Shown piece by piece: positions 1 to 10,114 of a DNA stretch of 64,000 bases. The first letter of the stretch is position 1. Every line of letters starts with the position of its first letter. Both the position numbers and the translations under genes were made by a program. The notes below the pieces were generated by a model. The model was not told where the DNA came from. It saw only the letters and a program-made list of their open reading frames with translations, and made no database searches. The DNA is from Pelobates cultripes (lineage: Eukaryota > Chordata > Amphibia > Anura > Pelobatidae), in the NCBI GenBank assembly GCA_933207985.1, contig OW240920.1, forward strand, positions 148,479,760 through 148,543,759, read 5' to 3'.

Positions 1-1592
1 TTTCAACTGTCAAAAGTAAAGACAAATAAGTCAATGGGACCTGATGGAATACACCCAAAGCTATTAAAAGAGCTTAGTGGTGTACTAGCAAAACCATTAA
101 CAGATTTATTTAACCAATCATTGTTAACAGGAGTAGTCCCAGAAGATAGGAAGTTAGCGAATATTTGTACTTATTTACACAAAGAGAAAGGTAATACCAA
201 AATTAGGGCAACTATAAGAGCCCAGTAAGCACTTTTAGTAAGGTAAGAAAGTATTAAACCATATTTAAAAAGAGATAGAGATTGATAGAACATCTAAAAC
301 ACATAGATTTCAAGATCAGAACAACATGGAGTTTACTTCAGGGAATCATACCAAACTATCTTATTGATTTTTTTGATTGGGTAACTAAAACTATAAGTCA
401 GGAGGTAGTTACAGTAGACATTTACTTACCTATAGATTTCAGTAAAACTTTTGACACTGTGCATAGAAAACTTTTATCAACAAAACTACAATCTTTAAGT
501 TTGGATTCCAATATTGTTGAATGGGTAAGACAGTGGCTGAGTGACAGGCAACAGAGGGTTGTAGTTAATGGAATATATTCGAAGCTTGGACTTGTCACCA
601 GTGGGGTACCTCAGGGATCTGTACTTGGACCCATTCTCTTTATTATTTTTATTAGTGATATTGCAGAAGATCTTGATGGTAAGGTATGTCTTTTTGCTGA
701 TGATACTAAGATATGTAACAGGGTTGGTGTTCCAGGAGGGATAAGCCAAATGACAAATGATTTAGGTAAACTAGAAAAATGGTCAGAATTGTGGCAACTG
801 ACATTTAATGTGGATAAGTGCAAGATAATGCATCTTGGGCGTAAAAACCCAAGGGCAGAGTACAGAATATTTGATAGAGTTCTAACCTCAACATGAGGAA
901 AGGGATTTAGGGGTGATTATTTCTGATGACTTAAAGGTAGGCAGACAATGTAATAGAGCAGCAGGAAATGCTAGCAGAATGCTTGGTTGTATAGGGAGAG
1001 GTATTAGCAGTAGAAAGAGGAAGTGCTCATGCCATTATACAGAACACTGGTGAGACCTCACTTGGAGTATTGTACACAGTACTGGAGACCGTATCTTCAG
1101 AAGGATATTGATACCTTAGAGAGGGTTCAGAGAAGGGCTACTAAACTGGTTCATGGATTGCGGGATAAAACTTACCAGGAAAGGTTAAGGATCTTAACAT
1201 GTATAGCTTGGAGGAAAGACGAGACAGGGGGGATATGATAGAAACATTTAAATATATAAAGGGAATCAACACAGTAAAGGAGGAGACTATATTTAAAAGA
1301 AGAAAAACTACCACAACAAGAGGACATAGTCTTAAATTAGAGGGACAAAGGTTTAAAAATAATATCGGGAAGTATTACTTTACTGAGAGGGTAGTGGATG
1401 CATGGAATAGCCTTCCAGCTGAAGTGGTAGAGGTTAACACAGTAAAGGAGTTTAAGCATGCATGGGATAGGCATAAGGCTATCCTAACTATAAGATAAGG
1501 CTAGGGACTAATGAAAGTTTTTAGAAAATTGGGCAGACTAGATGGACCGAATGGTTCTTATCTGCCGTCACATTCTATGTTTCTATGTTTCT
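1..1592 (+). mobile_element. CR1/Rex-like LINE, 3' part, degenerate
   Basis: The remains of a non-LTR retrotransposon whose 5' end lies outside the window. Translations in shifting plus frames give reverse transcriptase landmarks: a PDGIHPKLLKEL segment near 40-80, an IDFSKTFD-like palm strand near 435-460, GVPQGSVLGP near 605-635 and the FADDT catalytic box near 690-705. Beyond these come the LEYCTQYWRPY and LERVQRRATKLV thumb and C-terminal motifs and a SLEERRDRGDMIETFKYI tail (1205-1260). Several frameshifts and stops make it non-functional. The 3' terminus consists of short ATGTTTCT-type repeats (1575-1592), as CR1-group elements end in short repeats rather than poly(A). A second copy lies at 30255-31268. 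The exact clade (Rex1, CR1 or L2-like) is inference. Confidence 0.85.
34..1498 (+). pseudogene. LINE reverse transcriptase remnant
   Basis: The coding remnant of the LINE above, broken into at least four reading-frame blocks (about 34-228, 282-896, 1023-1238 and 1199-1498). The second block holds the palm with the FADDT box and a thumb with LEKWSELWQLTFNVDKCKIMH; the last encodes the conserved C-terminal end VVDAWNSLPAEVVEVNTVKEFKHA. No endonuclease domain is visible because the element enters the window within the RT. Compared with the copy at 30.3-31.2 kb it carries extra single-base changes, for example loss of two bases at about 893 that closes the frame. This is an inactive copy. Confidence 0.8.
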
Positions 1593-1596
1593 ATTT

Positions 1597-2867
1597 TGTG
1601 ATACCCCAATACTGAGACAACCTAGAAACAGTAATGGGGAGCTGAAAAGCAATCATTAGGACAGCCGTCCATATGGTCGCTCTGCTTATTATACTTAGAA
1701 GAAAGGCAGGTGTAGGCGCTCGAAATACTGTGAACAGGCAGCAGTAAATCTACAAGAATTCACAAATCTTGTGTAAGATACAGAAATGTGACAAAACAAC
1801 AGGTGATAAACTGCGCCAAACAGAACTGAAAAAAATCACATGGGTATACTCAATCTTACCAATAACCCAGTAATGTGTACTAAATGATGTATATTCATAC
1901 TCTCTCAGGAGTAAAGTGATTTTGTATTTCAGTACCAGGAAAATCTCAAAATAAAACAGAAATACAATGTAACAGATCCTAGTACTCCAGCTGAGTACAT
2001 TCGTGAAGAATCTCCCAAGTCCCAAGCGCCTGTAGTGATTATAGTAGTGAATATAGCTCCCAATCCTCCAAACATTAGCCTAGACTTAATGAAGGGGTAA
2101 AACAATCTGTTTTTAATCCAGCCTCAATGACCTGCTTTTATACAATACAGGGACACAGAAAACACGCCCACGACACTCCCATAAACACACCCACAAAATG
2201 CCATGTCACCATGACTAAGCATAAAATGACAAATTATAGAAAACACACAAAAATACATATTTCGCATAAAGGAACCCCCATAGCTCATACATACTCATAT
2301 AGCCTGGATGTGAGCGCCCAACATATCCGAAAAGCGCACAGATCCCACAAACACAGCCAAATCGCCACCAAGGTGAGGTTTTGACCGACCGCTCGTGAGG
2401 CGCCTGCTCAAAATAGTTCCATAGTTTTAAAGGTAGTGGTCAATCGTGTTCAGAAGTTCCAAACGCACAAAAAAGGAGGAGAACAGTTCTCCTGGCTCAA
2501 TGGTAGTGTTTGTTCGTGAGGTCCATACAAACAAACCTACCGAACAGTGCTCTCCTGGCTTGCCAAGAAAGGAAGCAGGCGTTCGCGTAGTTAAACCGGT
2601 GTTCGCGGTATCCATCTTCAAGTTCCAGACACTCGATGACCAAGTCCCACTGACTGTTTCGTGCGACAAGATGGCCGCCGTTTTCTCCACACAGGGAGAG
2701 CATTTAATTCTTGCGGTCTTCTTTGTACTTAATGAGCCAGGGGGGTGGACGATGTTTGGTAATTTAGAATACCGAATGTGAGGAAGGCAGAAAACAAAGT
2801 TTAAAACGGGTTCCCAAACTGAGGAGAAAACAGCGCCTGGAAATGCAAAAATAGGGATTTTGTCACA
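1597..2867 (-). repeat. Candidate 3' LTR of Gmr1-like element
   Basis: On the minus strand this begins TGTGACAAAATCCC immediately after a purine-rich tract (2868-2881) and ends ...GGGGTATCACA at 1597, giving TGTGA/TCACA inverted ends. It directly follows the end of the Gmr1-like pol frame (stop at 2947-2949), as a 3' LTR should. The left limit abuts the 3' end of the LINE. No matching 5' LTR occurs in the window, so the boundary at 1597 rests only on terminal symmetry. ORFs inside it resemble nothing known to me. Confidence 0.5.
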
Positions 2868-2881
2868 TTGCTCCCCCCACA
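2868..2881 (-). promoter_or_regulatory. Polypurine tract of Gmr1-like element
   Basis: On the minus strand TGTGGGGGGAGCAA sits directly before the TGTGACA start of the candidate LTR and about 65 bp after the pol stop. This is the expected plus-strand primer position for LTR retrotransposon replication. The assignment rests on position and composition only. Confidence 0.55.
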
Positions 2882-2946
2882 GTTTCATGGGATGGTATAA
2901 CCACCTAGACCCCAACGGGTTGGTTTGGGGATGTCTGGTCAAGTGG

Positions 2947-4430
2947 TTACTTTTTTAGCTCCGTTTGCCAAGATAATCCATCTGCGTTGGCATTCTGCTT
3001 CCCCGGCGCTACTGCATTGTGAATTTGTAAGGCTGTAGTGCCAAGCTCTGTCGCAACAGGCTGGGGTTATCTCCGGCTACCCTGTTAAACCAGATTAGGG
3101 GATTGTGGTCAGTCGTGACGGTAAAGGAGTGCCTATACAAGTATGGTTGTAGGTTTTTTAGTGCCCACACCAGGGCTAGGCACGCCTTCTCCACAGTGGC
3201 ATAACTGACATCCCTAGGTACCAACTTCCTGCTCAGATATGCCACTGGATGCTTCATGACATCTTCCCCAGCCTGGCTTAACACGGCTCCTAGTCCAAAT
3301 ATTGAGGCATCTATATGAATGAGAAATCTTTTAGTGTGGTCTGGTGCAGCTAATACAGGTGCCTCACTCAGGGCGGCGTCCTCACACCATGGAGGCCATA
3401 AAACCTGCCTGGCCAAGGACTTCCTGGTGAGGGCTTAGCTATGGTGCTGTAGTCCTGTGCAAACCTCCGGTAATACCCTGCCGTCCCCAAAAAAGGACAT
3501 TGCTTTCGTTTTGGTGCCAGGTTGGTGCCATTGGGTTATGGCTTCAATTTTAGCTGGCTCGGGTCCCTGTTTACCGGAGACCACCATGTGCCCCAGGTAC
3601 TGGACCTCTGCCATCCCCACATGGCATTTGTCTGGCTTAAGCGTCAGACTGGCGTCTTGAATCCGTTTGGGTACTACCGAGATGTGCTCTAGGTGGTCTT
3701 TCCATGTGCGGAAGAAAATAGCAATATCATCCAGATACGCACATGCGAAGTCCTGAAATACCTGCAAGAGGCAGTCCGCCATTCTCTGAAACGTAGTGTG
3801 GGGCATTCTTCATCCCAAATGGCATAAACTTGAACTTGTACAAGCCAAATGGGGTGATGAATGCTGACTTTGAAATAGCGTCAGGCTCCAGGGGGATTTG
3901 CCAGTACCCTTTGCACAGGTTAATAGTGGTCAAATAATTCCCTCCTGCCATCAGATCTAACAACTCGTCTACCCGGGGCATGGGGTATGCGTCGCTAACT
4001 GACCGGTCATTGAGCTTGTGGTGGTGAATGCAAAAACGTGTTGTACAGTCCCGCTTAGGCACCAAAACTACAGGAGAAGCCCAAGGACTCAGAGGGTTCT
4101 ATGACTCCTAACCTGAACATGTCCTGAATCTCTTTGTGCAAGCTCTCCCTAACTGCTTCGGGGATGTGATATGGCTGCTGCCGGAGGGGTGCCTGACCTG
4201 GCGTTCCCACGCGGTGTACCGCCAGCGTCATGCACCCTGGTATGGCAGAAAACATATTGACAAATTCCCTCAGCAGTTGGGAGGCTTGTTGAGCCCCACG
4301 GAGAGACGAGTCAGTCCATAGGTTGACTTGCTCTACCCCTACTGGGGTGGTCGAAAGCATATCAGGCAAGGAAGCGCACACGGCGGACACCTCCTCGGTC
4401 CTCTCTAGATAAGGCTTCAACATGTTCACA
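2947..4430 (-). pseudogene. Gmr1-like Ty3/gypsy RT-RNase H
   Basis: Minus-strand reverse transcriptase and RNase H of a Ty3/gypsy retrotransposon, fragmented by frameshifts. Order along the transcript: a linker VNMLKPYLER (about 4430, the usual end of the integrase GPY/F-type module); a pre-RT segment ending RLGVIEPSES; RT with FCIHHHKLNDRSVSDAYPMP, ITPFGLYKFKFMPFGMKNAP and the YLDD catalytic box (about 3740); and RNase H with IDASIFGLGAVLSQ and TTDHNPL (3416-3010). The frame ends ANADGLSWQTELKK with a stop at 2947-2949. The integrase lies upstream rather than downstream, the diagnostic domain order of the Gmr1 group. At least four frame changes make the copy inactive. Confidence 0.88.
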
Positions 4431-5590
4431 TGAAAGGACTCTCAGATCCTTTCATCTGAACACTTTACCACGATATAGGTCGTGTCGCTGATCCTCTCTA
4501 CTACTTTGAAGGGAACCTGCCAGACAGCTTGGAGTGGGTCTCAGCACTAACACTTTTTGCTCTGTTTCTAAAATGGAGTCCCTAGCCCCTCGGTCATACC
4601 AATGTTTCTGGCACTGCTGGGCTGCACGCAAGTTCTCTCGGACGGACTCAGAGCTTGCAGCCGAACCCGCAGTTCCAGAACATAGGGCACGGTAGGGGTA
4701 ACTGCTTCTCCCATATCTCCCTCCCAGTGCTCCCGTTCAAGGTCCAGGGGTCCCCGGACCCTTCTCCCATACAATAATTCAAAGGGGGAGAATCCGGTCG
4801 ACTCCTGGGGTACTTCCCTGTACGCGAACAATAGATGGGGAAGAAACTTTTCCCAGTTCCGACAGGACAACGCGAGTGTTCATAGCATCTGTTTAACAGT
4901 GCCATTGAACCGTTCACAGAGTCCGTTCGTCTGAGGAACTTAAAATGGGTTTTACTCCGCAGCTCTGCCAGAGCTGTTGGGTAATGGCTGCCGTAAACTG
5001 GGTCCCATGATTGGATATGATTTCCCGGAAACCCGACCCGAGTGAAGACCTGGACCAACACATCTGCCATGGTCTCTGTGGAGATATTGGAGAGGGCCAC
5101 AGCTTCCAGGTACCGAGTAGCGTAGTCCACCACAGTAAGGATATACTTCTTACCTGAGGGACTAGGCTTACTGAGGGGTTCTACCAGATCTACTGCTACC
5201 TGGAAAAAGGGTTCCTCTATAATAGGTAAAGGTCTAAGTTTGGCTCTAGGGTGGTCGCCTCTCTTCCCTACCATCTGACATACCTCGTAAGTCCTGCAAT
5301 ACTGTTCTAAGTCCCAGGTGACGCCAGGCCACAAGAATGTCTGTCAACCGGTCCTTAGTTTTTCAGATACCGAAGTGGCTAGCGAGGGGAATATCGTGGC
5401 TTATCCTTAGTAGCTCAGCCCGATATTTCCGCTGTACCACTAGCTGTTTCTTGGCCACTTGGCTCGTTGTCACCCCGGTTCCCTTCTCCCATTGGAACCG
5501 TTCCTGTTCCAATTTCCCCTGCGGGGTCTCTGCTTTTCCCAAAGTCCTGTGCGGTACCCCAGTAGGAATCGGGATTAAGGGTTGGGCCGG
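4431..5590 (-). pseudogene. Gmr1-like integrase, upstream of RT
   Basis: Minus-strand integrase remnant. The zinc-binding N terminus is visible as RISHDIPLASHFGI ... EQYCRTYEVCQ (about 5420-5280, H-x-H and C-x-x-C). The core follows with FFQVAVDLVEPLS (first catalytic Asp) and LTVVDYATRYLEA. The region of the second Asp reads QSWDPVYGSHY, so the usual SDxGT context is altered. The C-terminal part has LPHLLFAYREVPQESTGFSPFELLYGRRVRGPLDL (4568-4870) and a degraded GPY/F-like module running into the RT linker at 4430. The frame is broken near 4900 and 4560. Continuous colinearity with the RT argues for true INT-RT order rather than two juxtaposed copies. Confidence 0.85.
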
Positions 5591-5766
5591 GATATTAGTG
5601 CCTACCTAGGCGTCCGAACAGTATGATGAGTCCATTGCTCGGGTCTGCTGCCAGGTTGTCACGGGTAGTACTCCCTTCAGGGCAGTTGGGACTTCTGCCG
5701 GTAAGTCAGGCATGACTCCCACATCCAGGGACTTGGCTCCAGTGCCCCAATCGATATATACCCGGA
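5591..5766 (-). other. Probable pre-integrase part of the same element
   Basis: Minus-strand translation gives fragments such as MPDLPAEVPTALKGVLPVTTW, which look like retrotransposon linker between protease and integrase, but no protease DSG motif is visible. The copy appears to be truncated at the inverted-repeat element starting at 5767; no gag or 5' LTR was found beyond it. Confidence 0.4.
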
Positions 5767-6110
5767 CAGTGGGTTACTTATAATATTTACAAATGGGTAT
5801 GTACACGGTGTGGAAGAAAGAAAATGGAATAGCTCAGATACACCTAAAAAGTGGTATCCCCTACATCACTATAGATACATAAAAATACACTGGCCTGTTC
5901 TTCATGAAGTTAATCCGGTACAAGCGGCAGGAGACAACAGGGCTCACCACCGGCAATTGGTACGGCTGAATGGGCAATAGGCCAGGGGGTTGAGGACGCT
6001 GGGGTGACACTTAACCCTGGTACAGCCACACAGAGTCAAACCGGCCCAACATACCGGACGTACTGTTGCAGTCATGGTGGCGGGAAGGGCTATCCATAAG
6101 TAACCCACTG
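5767..6110. mobile_element. Candidate 344-bp inverted-repeat element
   Basis: CAGTGGGTTACTTAT at 5767-5781 is exactly repeated in inverse orientation at 6096-6110, giving perfect 15-bp terminal inverted repeats around 314 bp with no convincing ORF. This is MITE architecture. No target duplication is obvious in the immediate flanks, so the true ends may lie slightly outside, or the repeats may be internal. Superfamily unknown. Confidence 0.5.
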
Positions 6111-6499
6111 AAATACATACAAAATAATAGGCGGAGCTGTATGGGGTCTTGGATAATCTGTAAAACAGAATAAATACAAACAAATAGCGTAGTATGTCTG
6201 TAAAATGCTGTGAAACAGAGGAAAAAATTGTTAAACTCACACGGCCAGAGTCATACCGTTATATGACTCTAAAGGTATGCTGCTTTGGACCATTTGGGGG
6301 TTGTCCAGACCCTCCTGTTGCCGGATTCTTGGTGTTCCCCCTTGTGTTCTTTGATAGGTCTCCCAAGGAATACCCAATATTCAGGTGGTCCTTAAATAAT
6401 AATATTTATTTCAATATAAAAGAAGAAAATGAAAATTCCATATACCAGGTGATACTGGTTAAAAGTAAATTCCAATAAAAGTCCAAAATGTAAGTGTCC

Positions 6500-6540
6500 A
6501 AAATGCGTTTCGCCTGTTCGTCAGGCTTCCTCAGTTGGCT
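6500..6540 (-). ncRNA. Hammerhead-ribozyme-like motif
   Basis: On the minus strand, CTGAGGA (6528-6534) matches the CUGANGA core. It is followed by a perfect 5-bp stem GCCTG/CAGGC (6522-6526 with 6512-6516) closed by a 5-base loop, then GAAAC (6507-6511), the second core element. CCAA just before the core can pair with TTGG downstream as stem I. Departures from consensus are one extra A between core and stem II and only a minimal stem III. Hammerheads in Penelope-like pseudo-LTRs are known; catalytic activity here is unproven. Confidence 0.45.
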
Positions 6541-6627
6541 GTGATATCCTCTCTCTATTCTTGCCTCTAGTTAAATGTCCCGCCTGTCATTTTCGTCCGC
6601 TTCGTGCGTCACTTCCGGGTTCCGTGT

Positions 6628-6780
6628 GTTGGAACGCAGCGTGCGTTCCAACGCCGGCGTCAACTTCCGGGTTGCACCCAAGTGGAACGCACGTGCGTTC
6701 CAACCGCCCATTGTTTCTCCCCTCATCCAGCATCTGCCCAGACCGGCCAGGATGTGTCTAGCTGGAACGCACATGCGTTA
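6628..6780. repeat. Three related GC-rich palindromes
   Basis: GTTGGAACGCA with its exact inverse around GCG (6628-6652), a perfect 20-bp palindrome centred on CACGTG (6683-6702), and a partial third copy with CATG centre (6763-6780) share the core TGGAACGCA. All lie within 153 bp inside the presumed Penelope-like terminal region. Confidence 0.6.
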
Positions 6781-7302
6781 CACCTACGTTTAATATCTCC
6801 ATAAATGGTGATCAGATGTTATATTAGAAAGGGGAGCATAAGAATAATAAAAATGAAAAAATATAAAAATACAATGGCAAACATGATAAAACTCCTAACT
6901 GGATGACACAATGCATATAAATGTAAATATAAAAAGAAGCGGACCAGATAACATAAAAATTAATATCTAAATGATATAAATGTCAATATTAATTATAGTT
7001 TTAGAGTTAATGGAGCTACCCAATGTGCCCCATATAAAAAAAGAAGGTATTCCTCAGAAGGTGAAAGTGCAATATTAATAAAATATAATAAATGGATAAA
7101 AATAATAATTGTTGAATAAAAACTAAATAAATGGATAAATAAAAAATGGGTCTAAAAAATAATATATAAAGATACTAAAAATGCTATTTTGGGGGTGAAG
7201 GTTAATTCATAAAATGACATAGTTCAAAGTCATTGTTCAATCCATCTGGTGTCATAGTATTAAAATTAAATATGAATTTCATTTCTTCTTTCCCTATTTT
7301 AT

Positions 7303-7575
7303 TCACATAATCCTCTCCTCTCCAATCTTTTTTTTTTTTACTAATTTCATTGCACAGAAGAACATCCCTTCTGGGTTTTGCTGATGCACAATTTTGAAAT
7401 GATTTGAAACACTATGAGTTTCTACACCGTTCCTAATATTTCTTATGTGCTCCGCTACCCTAATGTTCAAGTTTCGGATTGTGCGGCCTATATACAGGAG
7501 GTTACGTGGGCATTTTAAAACATAGATAACCCCCTTAGAATGACAGGTTAAGTGGTCGTTTTTTTTTTTTAATTC
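7303..7575 (-). pseudogene. Penelope-like GIY-YIG endonuclease remnant
   Basis: Minus-strand C-terminal domain of a Penelope-like element. HLTCHSKGVIYVLKCP and LLYIGRTIRNLNIRVAEH form the GIY-YIG nuclease core (here GVIYVL ... LYIGRT with the conserved Arg). EHIRNI and VSNHFKIVHQQNPEGMFFCA continue the domain, and it ends MKLVKKKKIGEERIM. Upstream, the sequence stops at a poly(T)/poly(A) junction (7561-7575), where another retroelement is inserted. The matching RT fragment lies at 12283-12536. The middle of the protein (rest of the RT palm and thumb) is missing from both sides, so the insertion came with, or followed, a deletion. Confidence 0.85.
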
Positions 7576-7752
7576 TTTATTTTTGTAGTGCATAAGCTGA
7601 TAACATATTGTTGCGAGGTACCCCAAAGGCGTTCCTCCAACGCAAAATAGACATTTGAAACATAGAGGTACATACAAAATCAGGCACAATTTTTATATTT
7701 AGAGATAGTTTAGGTAATAAACAGTAGAGGACCTTATGCTGTATTAACAAGC

Positions 7753-7832
7753 TTAACCCCTTAAGGACACATGACATGTGTGACATGTCATGATTCCCTT
7801 TTATTCCAGAAGTTTGGTCCTTAAGGGGTTAA
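7753..7832. mobile_element. 80-bp palindromic TTAA MITE
   Basis: Begins TTAACCCCTTAAGGAC and ends GTCCTTAAGGGGTTAA, with an inner part rich in CATGACATGTG-type inverted sequence, so the whole unit can fold back. TTAA at both ends fits Kolobok or piggyBac target use. A second copy in the opposite orientation lies at 23119-23197. It sits within the tail of the ORF1-only L1 derivative. Confidence 0.75.
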
Positions 7833-9017
7833 ACCTTTAAGTTATGGATGCTGGTATACTGTAGTATAAGTCTTACACTATAGACAGTACAATCACAATC
7901 AGAGCCTGAGCTGGCCCTCTAAAGTTATCTACGTTAAGTGTTGCAGTATTTGTGACTGACTGGCTTATATATGATAATGACAACCCGTATATGCTTTTCT
8001 TTTGATCAACATTAATAACAGGCCCAAAGGCATGAGGGGTGTACATTCTGAATTACAATAATAACTGTTGTGGCCTATAATGTATGTGACTTAGCCCTTT
8101 AAGTTAGCTTATGCGCGTTAATGACAGATCTAGTGATTCTTGGGGCTGCATCCTTGTACTTTTTTAAATTATACAACGTTGCTCAGATCTATGCACAGTA
8201 AAAGTATAATGCATGCTTGAGTGGGTCATACATTTATCTTCCAGACTAAGGCATGCATTACTATATTACAGTTATGTTTTTTATAAGGTAATAGCTTATT
8301 CTGGTCGACGTTATATGGGGGGGGCTGGCTGGCATTTTGACAGTGTCCCTTTGTAGCGAGGTTACTGGGCCCCTGTCAGATCTGATTAAGTCAAACATTT
8401 AAGCAACTAAGTAGACGAAGCTTAGCTAGTGCTTCCTCATAGAGTGACATGTTAATTAGCATAGGCTATACTTATGTGGGTAGCTAAGGAAACACACAAT
8501 TATTAAAGCTTTGCTAAGTTTCATGCGATGAGGCTTAGGCCTGACGTGACATTAGCACAGCTAACTTTAGTTTTAATAAAGAGTATAGTAACTAGCTCCC
8601 TTACATTGCATCACACTTCTTATACTAAATTATAACCTTAAACATTAAACATTCCGCAGCTGTGTGGATGATGTGTCCAGCGTTAGCATCGATCTGGGTT
8701 AACAGGGGCTGTTTAGTAGAGTTAGTCCTCATGAGAAGTGAGCTACAGGTCCCTAGTATATGTAAAGTCAGCCATAGCCCTGGTTCGGAGGAGACAGGGA
8801 ATCTAGTAATGTCACAAAGTTGGAGTGAAAAATTGAGTGGTGATGTCACTTAGAGTGGTGCTCCTGCAAGTTGCAAGAGATGTACCATGCTCTCGAGAGG
8901 CCAGGGATAGGTGAGGGTGTCCTGGGGTGATGTATTCATCAAGGTTGTTGATCCGAGCTGGATCCTTTTGAGACCTAGGTGGTCAGGAAGAGGGAAAAAC
9001 TGCAGTGGGCCGCATTT
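7833..9017 (-). other. Non-coding tail of the ORF1-only element
   Basis: About 1.2 kb without convincing ORF or similarity to ORF2. A G8 run lies at about 8322. It ends at the target duplication of the plus-strand L1. Assigned to the minus-strand element by continuity only. Confidence 0.4.
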
Positions 9018-9031
9018 AAAAGGTGAGGGGG
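9018..9031 (+). repeat. L1 target-site duplication, left copy
   Basis: AAAAGGTGAGGGGG, identical to 11188-11201. It flanks the plus-strand 5'-truncated L1 and fits LINE target-primed insertion. Confidence 0.85.
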
Positions 9032-10114
9032 GCCTCGATCAAAATGAATATCCTGCCGAGGCTTTTATACCTGTTCCAAACCCTCCCAATCCCAATCTCC
9101 AACTCGGACTTCAAACGCCTACAGACAACAATAGACAGATTCATCTGGTCCAACCGATGCACGCGAATAAAACGGCAAACCATGTATGTACCCAACAGGG
9201 CAGGTGGCCTCGGCCTCCCTCACCTCATCCACTACTACCAGGCAGCACAACTGACGCAAGCACAAAACCTGCATGCCCCATATGGAATCAAAAGGTGGGT
9301 GGATCTTGAGCACGACATATTCGGCAGAGATCACCCCTCCCTCTACATCTGGCTACCAAAACGCGCCAGACCCCCATGCCACTAACATCCCCAGCAGTGA
9401 CCAACACCATCAGAATATGGGACAAAATAGTTCACAAAAGCGGCCTTACCACACCCCTGTCCCCCGCTAACGCCAATACTTCGCAACACACAATTCCCCC
9501 CAGGCATGACACCCAAAGATTTCACGCGATACGAAGACAACAATCTCACGCGCTTCCACCACTTCTTCCAGGGCCAACAACTAACGCCATTTCCTGATCT
9601 ACAGCAAACGACACCTTTCCAAACATTTGATCTATTTAGGCACATTCAAATCAAAAGCTTCCTCTCAACCCCGGCAAACACACAGGCGGGAACCACGACA
9701 CTAACCACCTTTGAGAAACAATGCATGCAAACCCCAATACAGAAAGGCCAAATCTCCGCACTCTACGCCCATATAATCCAAAACGTCAAACAGGGTGCCT
9801 TCACATACGTGTCGGCTTGGGAGAGGGACCTAGGCCCAGCAGAAGATCCGACGGACTGGGGAGACATATGGGAGGCTACAGCAACCATCTCCATATGTGT
9901 CAACCACAAGGAACAGGCCTACAAAACCCTAATGAGATGGTACCTCACCCCCCTAAAACTGAAACAGATGGGCAGGTCGGAAACAGACCTATGCTGGAAG
10001 GGATGTGGTCAGAAAGGAACCTATCTCCACCTATGGTGGGAGTGCACCCCAATTAAACAGATCTGGCAACAAGTAGCGACCATGGTCTCTAGAATACTAC
10101 ACACAGACACTTAA
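9032..10114 (+). pseudogene. L1 ORF2 C-terminal fragment
   Basis: The first block (to 9385) reads SIKMNILPRLLYLFQTLPIPI and RAGGLGLPHLIHYYQAAQL, the standard post-RT region of L1/Tx1 ORF2. A frame change near 9385-9500 leads to the second block (9506-10114), which ends in the cysteine motif CWKGCGQKGTYLHLWWECTP and IWQQV, the L1 C-terminal zinc-knuckle-like domain. Endonuclease and RT are absent because of 5' truncation. Inactive. Confidence 0.85.

Larger units (their letters stand above)
6111..7302 (-). other. 3' region of Penelope-like element (UTR/pLTR)
   Basis: AT-rich sequence downstream (in minus-strand sense) of the GIY-YIG remnant, followed by a GC-rich block with three related palindromes (6628-6780) and a hammerhead-like motif (6507-6534). 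No ORF of note. It is assigned to the Penelope-like element because it follows its C terminus and because elements of this group carry pseudo-LTRs with such motifs; the outer limit is not determined. Confidence 0.5.
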
